Source: Candidatus Cloacimonadota bacterium
GTDB taxonomy: Bacteria > Cloacimonadota > Cloacimonadia > Cloacimonadales > WRIO01
Direction: 5' to 3'
Length of the DNA: 9,267 nucleotides
Assembly (NCBI GenBank): GCA_023230175.1
Contig: JALNXV010000116.1
Coordinates: 1-9,267 of the forward strand
In this document: piece after piece, positions 5,860-9,267 of the stretch
Layout: every line of letters starts with the position of its first letter
Position numbering within the stretch: the stretch's first letter is position 1
Notes under the pieces: model-generated
The model's database searches: none
Told to the model about the DNA's origin: nothing
Seen by the model: only the letters and a program-made list of their open reading frames with translations
Translations under genes and position numbers: made by a program

Positions 5860-7131
5860 ATGGACATTTCAGTCATCGGCGGCGGGTATATGGGCTTGGT
5901 CACTTCCGTCGGTCTGGCTGAACTTGGCAATACTGTTACTGTCATTGACCTCAACGAATCGAAAGTTGCCATGATTAATAGTGCTCAAGCACCTTTTTTC
6001 GAACCTGGGCTGCATGAATTGCTGCAGAAACATGTTGGAAGCAGCCTCTTCGCATCTACTACCTTCGAAGATGTAGCAGACTCGGAGATTTCCTTCATTT
6101 GCGTTGACACTCCCGCAGATGAGACGGGTCACGTAAATTTAACAAAAGTGAAATCATCTGCGTGTTCAATCGGTCTTGCTCTTCAGGGACTTGAGACATT
6201 CCACACCGTTGTCATTAAAAGCACAGTTCCTCCGGGTACAACGGAGTCCGTGATTATTCCATTAATTCTTGGAAAAAGTAAACGGAATTTTTCAACCCTG
6301 GGTTTCTCTGCCAATCCTGAGTTTCTCCGTGAAGGGCAGGCCGTTGCAGACTTTATGCATCCAGACCGGATTGTTATCGGGGTCTCTGATGGCCGAGCAG
6401 AGGAAATACTTACGAGAATGTACTGCAAAATCGATGCACCAATTCTAACCACCAGCATTAAATCGGCAGAGATGGCAAAACACGTATCAAACGCTTTCCT
6501 TGCCACAAAAATCTCATTTGCTAATGAAGTGGGCAATATCTGTAAAAATCTTGAGATTGACGTTTATGATGTCATGAGGTGCGTTGGATCCGACCATAGG
6601 ATCTCTCCAAACTTTTTGAGTGCAGGTGTAGGTTTCGGGGGTTCATGTCTACCAAAGGACCTTAAGGCACTTATTCACCTTGCCGAAGCACTCGGAGAAG
6701 AACCGTTCCTCCTGCACGCAGTTAAGAAGGTCAACGAAAAACAACCTGAGAGGATTTACCGACTGCTAGAGAGGAAACTCGGGAAATTAAAAAATAAACG
6801 GATAGCAGTTCTTGGTTTGGCCTTTAAACCTAATACGGATGATATTCGGGGCTCACCGGCTATTCCCGTGATCCAATCCCTTGATGCAAAGGGGGCAACT
6901 GTGATTGCCTATGATCCTTTAGCAGTGGAAAACATGAGGGGGGTTTTCCCAAGAATTAAGTATGCCAAGCATCCCCTTGAAGCCCTTACCGGAGCAGATG
7001 CCTGCGTTCTCCTTACGGAATGGCCTGAATTCGAATGCTTAGACTCTGAATTTGACGCAATGCAAACGCGGATCGTTATTGAGGGCAGGAAGATATTATT
7101 GTGCAAAAATAAGGAAGGGGTTTGTTGGTAA
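5860..7131 (+). CDS. UDP-glucose 6-dehydrogenase family
   Basis: 423 residues, normal for the family. It oxidises UDP-glucose to UDP-glucuronate in the cytoplasm with two NAD+. Visible motifs: Rossmann GGGYMG (7-12), the NAD-ribose-binding Asp30 (VIDLN), CVDTP (81-85), STVPPGTT (121-128), NPEFLREG (152-159), Lys207 and Asn211 in MAKHVSNAF, and the catalytic cysteine Cys263 in GVGFGGSCLPKD (256-267). The C-terminal UDP-binding domain has LGLAFKPNTDDIRGSP. A UDP-ManNAc or UDP-GlcNAc dehydrogenase is a close relative, but the UXS-like gene immediately downstream favours UDP-glucose. The start has no Shine-Dalgarno site and may be leaderless. Its stop overlaps the next start as TAATG. All catalytic residues appear present. 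Confidence 0.88.
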   Translation: MDISVIGGGYMGLVTSVGLAELGNTVTVIDLNESKVAMINSAQAPFFEPGLHELLQKHVGSSLFASTTFEDVADSEISFICVDTPADETGHVNLTKVKSSACSIGLALQGLETFHTVVIKSTVPPGTTESVIIPLILGKSKRNFSTLGFSANPEFLREGQAVADFMHPDRIVIGVSDGRAEEILTRMYCKIDAPILTTSIKSAEMAKHVSNAFLATKISFANEVGNICKNLEIDVYDVMRCVGSDHRISPNFLSAGVGFGGSCLPKDLKALIHLAEALGEEPFLLHAVKKVNEKQPERIYRLLERKLGKLKNKRIAVLGLAFKPNTDDIRGSPAIPVIQSLDAKGATVIAYDPLAVENMRGVFPRIKYAKHPLEALTGADACVLLTEWPEFECLDSEFDAMQTRIVIEGRKILLCKNKEGVCW

Positions 7132-8177
7132 TGAGCGGTGTCGCACCCCAAAAATATTTGCCGTATGAGTACTGCCGAGACATCCAAGAAATAATTGCAG
7201 GAATAGATAATACAATTTCAGGTGATACTGTTCTTGTCGCAGGCGGAGCCGGGTTTCTCGGTTCTTGGATGTGCGAGACCCTCTTGAGGTTGAATGCCAA
7301 TGTGATCTGCCTGGACAACCTCGTGAGCGGGAAAATAGAGAACATCCAACACCATTTAAATTATCCAAATTTCACATTTCTACAACACGATATTACAGAT
7401 CCGATATCCCTCCATGCTCCAATCAAACATATTTTTCACTTTGCATCCCGAGCAGGCCCTTTAGAGTTCAAAAAGCACCCTATTGAGATTCTGCGGTCAA
7501 ACACTCTTGGGACGCTCAATCTGCTTGATTTGGCGAGGAAACACAATGCAACAATGCTCTTTACCTCAACCAGTGAGATCTATGGAGATGCAAAGGAAAT
7601 ACCCACACCCGAAACGTACTACGGCCATGTAAATCCGGTCGGCCCACGCAGCTGTTATGATGAAGGCAAAAGGTGCGGCGAAGCCATGTGTATGGCTTAT
7701 GCCGTTCAGTACGATGTGGATGTGAGAATTGCCAGAATTTTTAATACATATGGCCCGCGAATCCGCGCTGATGGCATATATGGAAGGGTAATTCCACGAT
7801 TTATTACTCAGGCACTACTTGGAGAATCAATCACCGTGTTTGGTGATGGGAGTCAAACCCGTAGTTTTTGCTATCTCAACGACATGCTTATCGGACTTTT
7901 TCGGTTAGCAACTGCCTCGGATCTCCGTGGAGAGGTTGTAAACCTTGGTGGGGGTACTGAGATTACAATTCTTGATCTAGCGACTGCTATTATTACAATG
8001 ACGAAATCAGATTCATACATACAATTTTTACCTCTACCAGAGGATGATCCCAAACGGAGGCGACCAGATATCCAGAAAGCACAAAAACTCCTTAGATGGG
8101 AACCCAAGGTAGGTCTTGCAAGGGGATTGGAAAGGACAATACACTATTTCCAGCAGGATCACGATGAACAGAATTGA
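7131..8177 (+). CDS. UDP-glucuronate decarboxylase-like (UXS) SDR enzyme
   Basis: 348 residues from ATG 7131, which shares a base with the dehydrogenase stop (TAATG) and follows AAGGAAGGGG (7111-7120). An extended SDR enzyme: GGAGFLG (38-44) binds NAD+, LDN (61-63) contacts its ribose, TSTSEIYGD (145-153) carries the catalytic serine/threonine, and Tyr176/Lys180 in YDEGK form the catalytic pair. NPVGPRSCYDEGKR and RIFNTYGPR are hallmarks of UDP-glucuronate decarboxylase, which makes UDP-xylose. A 30-residue extension before the Rossmann fold (KYLPYEYCRDIQEII) is not found in short UXS proteins. The substrate-loop reading FASRAGPLEF departs from the usual HxASPASPxxY, so specificity may have drifted (UDP-xylose, or an epimerase-type product). 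Its pairing with the preceding gene gives UDP-glucose to UDP-glucuronate to UDP-pentose. Confidence 0.85.
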   Translation: MSGVAPQKYLPYEYCRDIQEIIAGIDNTISGDTVLVAGGAGFLGSWMCETLLRLNANVICLDNLVSGKIENIQHHLNYPNFTFLQHDITDPISLHAPIKHIFHFASRAGPLEFKKHPIEILRSNTLGTLNLLDLARKHNATMLFTSTSEIYGDAKEIPTPETYYGHVNPVGPRSCYDEGKRCGEAMCMAYAVQYDVDVRIARIFNTYGPRIRADGIYGRVIPRFITQALLGESITVFGDGSQTRSFCYLNDMLIGLFRLATASDLRGEVVNLGGGTEITILDLATAIITMTKSDSYIQFLPLPEDDPKRRRPDIQKAQKLLRWEPKVGLARGLERTIHYFQQDHDEQN

Positions 8178-8269
8178 TTCTTGGGTGAGCACCGATTAGC
8201 ACAGCCACGAATCGAAGTTTCTGAAGATGCTCCAGCCAAAAGAAAATTACGAAATCTGCTGGTGACACG
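8178..8269 (+). other. Open stretch between the UXS stop and the galU start, in the UXS frame
   Basis: After the UXS stop TGA (8175-8177) the same frame stays open for 31 codons (FLGEHRLAQPRIEVSEDAPA, KRKLRNLLVTR) to a TGA at 8271-8273 that overlaps the galU ATG as ATGA. The end looks like the basic tail of a real protein. It may be the leftover 3' end of a gene once located before galU. Not recognised. Confidence 0.35.
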
Positions 8270-8776
8270 ATGAGGAAGGAACGGATCCGGAAAGTTGTGA
8301 TCCCTGCCGGGGAACGGTACCCGATTTCTGCCGATCACCATGGCACAACCCAAAGAGATGTTACCGATTGTCGATAAGCCGGTTATTCAGTATGTTGTCG
8401 AAGAGGCTATTCAGACAGGTATCGACGACATTTTGACTATCACCGGGAGGAACGAAAGGGCAATCGAAGATCACTTTGATAAATTACCGGAATGCACCCA
8501 GCCCTTCAGCAAGTATCGGACGCAGGAGCACGGGAAATCCGTGCAACATCTCGATGAGTGGTCGGATATCCATTACGTCCGTCAGAAAACCCAAAGCGGC
8601 CTTGGAAACGCAATGCCTGTGTCTGGTAAGATATCGGGGATAAGATAAGCTGGATGAAGGCGAATATGGCGCTTGCTCTTGAACGAGAGGATATCAGCTG
8701 CGAACTGCTGCCGTACTTGCAGCAGTTATCACATGGGAGCAGTGGGTGCAGTGAAGTGTTTTCTCGGCTGGTGTAA
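8270..8776 (+). pseudogene. galU: UTP-glucose-1-phosphate uridylyltransferase remnant
   Basis: GalU makes UDP-glucose from UTP and glucose-1-phosphate, the substrate of the dehydrogenase upstream. Pieces in three frames are recognisable. MRKERIRKVVIPA starts at ATG 8270. After a 2-nt loss in the G-run at 8306-8312, the frame resumes as NGTRFLPITMAQPKEMLPIV, DKPVIQYVVEEAI and DILTITGRNERAIEDHFD, to IHYVRQKTQSGLG (about 8607). The sequence then jumps to DIGDKISWMKANMALALERE (from 8630), which is the C-terminal region of GalU, so the middle (over 100 residues, including catalytic parts) is missing. The frame ends at TAA 8776. The nucleotide-binding glycine loop is damaged by the frameshift, so no activity is expected. 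It begins with an ATGA overlapping the end of an open frame that continues from the UXS gene. Confidence 0.85.
8703..8727. repeat. 9-bp hairpin at the end of the galU remnant
   Basis: AACTGCTGC, 7-nt loop, GCAGCAGTT: a perfect 9-bp stem. It falls on codons for the ELLPYLQQL tail of GalU, so it is probably a by-product of coding, but it could act in transcript ending. Confidence 0.45.
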
Positions 8777-8905
8777 TCTTGGCATTCCCGACTCTTTTTC
8801 ACGCAGCGTGACTGGGGTCACCTCAAGTGCATCGCCAATTGCTTCATCGATACTCTGATACGCGCGAGAGTACTCAGCACAAACCCTGATATTTTTTGTT
8901 AGAAC
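8760..8905 (-). other. Possible unrecognised coding remnant downstream of the tRNA fragment
   Basis: On the minus strand the frame reading TKNIRVCAEYSRAYQSIDEA and DALEVTPVTLREKESGMPR is open for about 50 codons with protein-like composition, but lacks a start and a recognised family. It lies on the chromosomal side of the att site. It could be the scrap of a gene truncated during rearrangement. Confidence 0.25.
8892..8897 (+). terminator. Possible oligo-T terminator of the plus-strand cluster
   Basis: Six consecutive T shortly before the tRNA fragment and after the last plus-strand remnant. No stable hairpin immediately precedes it. The tract alone is weak evidence. Confidence 0.25.
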
Positions 8906-8910
8906 AGAAG

Positions 8911-8955
8911 TGCTGCTAAGGGGATTCGAACCCCTGTCGTCGGCGTGAAAGGCCG
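8911..8955 (-). tRNA. tRNA-Glu(TTC) 3' half (partial; probable att site)
   Basis: Read on the minus strand: the 5' strand of the anticodon stem (about 8952-8955), loop CTTTCAC (8945-8951) with anticodon TTC (8947-8949), GCCGA stem (8940-8944), variable loop, T-arm AGGGG-TTCGAAT-CCCCT (8919-8935), acceptor strand TAGCAGC (8912-8918) and discriminator A (8911). The matching 5' acceptor GCTGCTA and the D-arm are absent from the sequence beyond 8955. So this is not a whole tRNA gene but the part from the anticodon arm to the 3' end, which is what archaeal integrases leave at the far end of an integrated element. Confidence 0.8.
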
Positions 8956-8998
8956 CAATTTTGGAAAATCAACTCAAGCTGAGACTGATTCCCCTTGC

Positions 8999-9267
8999 GT
9001 GGTCTTGAAGTATACCCGTGAAGATCTCTTGCATTATACCGAAGTCAGAACAAAGGGATTATCATACAAATCTGTTAGATGGTTGAATACATCAAGGGAC
9101 ATTCTTTGGGAAAAAACAAAAGGTGAGTTGTCTACATCATCACTGTCTGGCTTACGAGACTCAGTTTTAGACTCCTTTAAAAGCAGGGGATCATGGTCTA
9201 AAGTGTTTGGCTTTATTGTTGCCTTCCTGAAATATTTGTCAAAGGTAAACTTTGATCAACGCTACCG
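8999..9267 (+). CDS. Tyrosine integrase, N-terminal part (runs off right edge)
   Basis: From GTG 8999 the frame reads VVLKYTREDLLHYTEVRTKG, then LSYKSVRWLNTSRDILWEKT and ending with VFGFIVAFLKYLSKVNFDQ at the right edge. It resembles the core-binding domain of archaeal tyrosine recombinases that integrate into tRNA genes; the catalytic R..HxxR..Y domain lies beyond the window. The frame is also open backward to 8903, through the whole tRNA fragment (AAKGIRTPVVGVKGRNFGK), so the attachment site lies inside or at the start of the int frame, as in SSV-type elements where integration splits int. No ribosome binding site precedes 8999; a GTG at 8945 inside the tRNA part is an alternative start. 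Probably the int(C) piece of a resident element extending to the right. Confidence 0.65.
   Translation, partial: MVLKYTREDLLHYTEVRTKGLSYKSVRWLNTSRDILWEKTKGELSTSSLSGLRDSVLDSFKSRGSWSKVFGFIVAFLKYLSKVNFDQRY

Noticed and set aside
8506..8802. Minus-strand open frame of 98 codons
   Set aside because: Antisense shadow of the galU remnant with no family features.
8911..8995. Complete tRNA-Glu gene
   Set aside because: The 5' acceptor strand and D-arm that must pair with TAGCAGC are absent beyond 8955; only the 3' half is present.

Overview
The window looks like part of a methanogenic archaeon, most likely a member of the Methanomicrobiales (Methanoculleus-like). The reasons are a TATA-like box about 27 bp before a start codon, genes with little or no leader, an archaeal-type integrase beside a tRNA fragment, and a GC-rich backbone carrying MNT nucleotidyltransferase and DUF1016 genes. 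The lineage is inferred from gene content and style; no marker gene is present.

Layout. Positions 1-2033 are GC-rich and hold accessory debris: the 5' end of a maltose O-acetyltransferase-like gene (minus), a decayed DUF1016/YhcG PDDEXK-family gene (minus), an orphan MNT nucleotidyltransferase (plus) carrying an in-frame array of three 24-nt palindromic units, and a small conserved hypothetical gene (minus) that runs antisense to its tail. Positions 2034-2402 are an AT-rich intergenic stretch with a candidate promoter. Positions 2403-8177 are a visibly AT-richer plus-strand cluster: a family 2 glycosyltransferase broken by a frameshift, two consecutive radical SAM proteins with cysteine-rich (SPASM-like) C-termini, a UDP-glucose 6-dehydrogenase and a UDP-glucuronate decarboxylase-like enzyme. 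Positions 8270-8776 hold a wrecked galU gene, with a 2-nt frameshift in the nucleotide-binding loop and a large internal deletion. Positions 8911-8955 are the 3' half of a tRNA-Glu(TTC) on the minus strand. From there an integrase reading frame runs off the right edge, so the window probably ends just inside an integrated element whose att site is the tRNA fragment.

How the genes work together. GalU (dead here, presumably supplied elsewhere) makes UDP-glucose. The dehydrogenase oxidises it to UDP-glucuronate, and the UXS-like enzyme would decarboxylate that to UDP-xylose or a related pentose. The glycosyltransferase could then place a sugar on a surface glycan or protein. The two radical SAM proteins are the unexplained part: they are coupled to the glycosyltransferase by overlapping reading frames, and their substrate (sugar, lipid carrier or peptide) cannot be read from the sequence. 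No obvious peptide precursor lies beside them. The many broken genes at both flanks suggest a hypervariable, recombining surface-polysaccharide locus.
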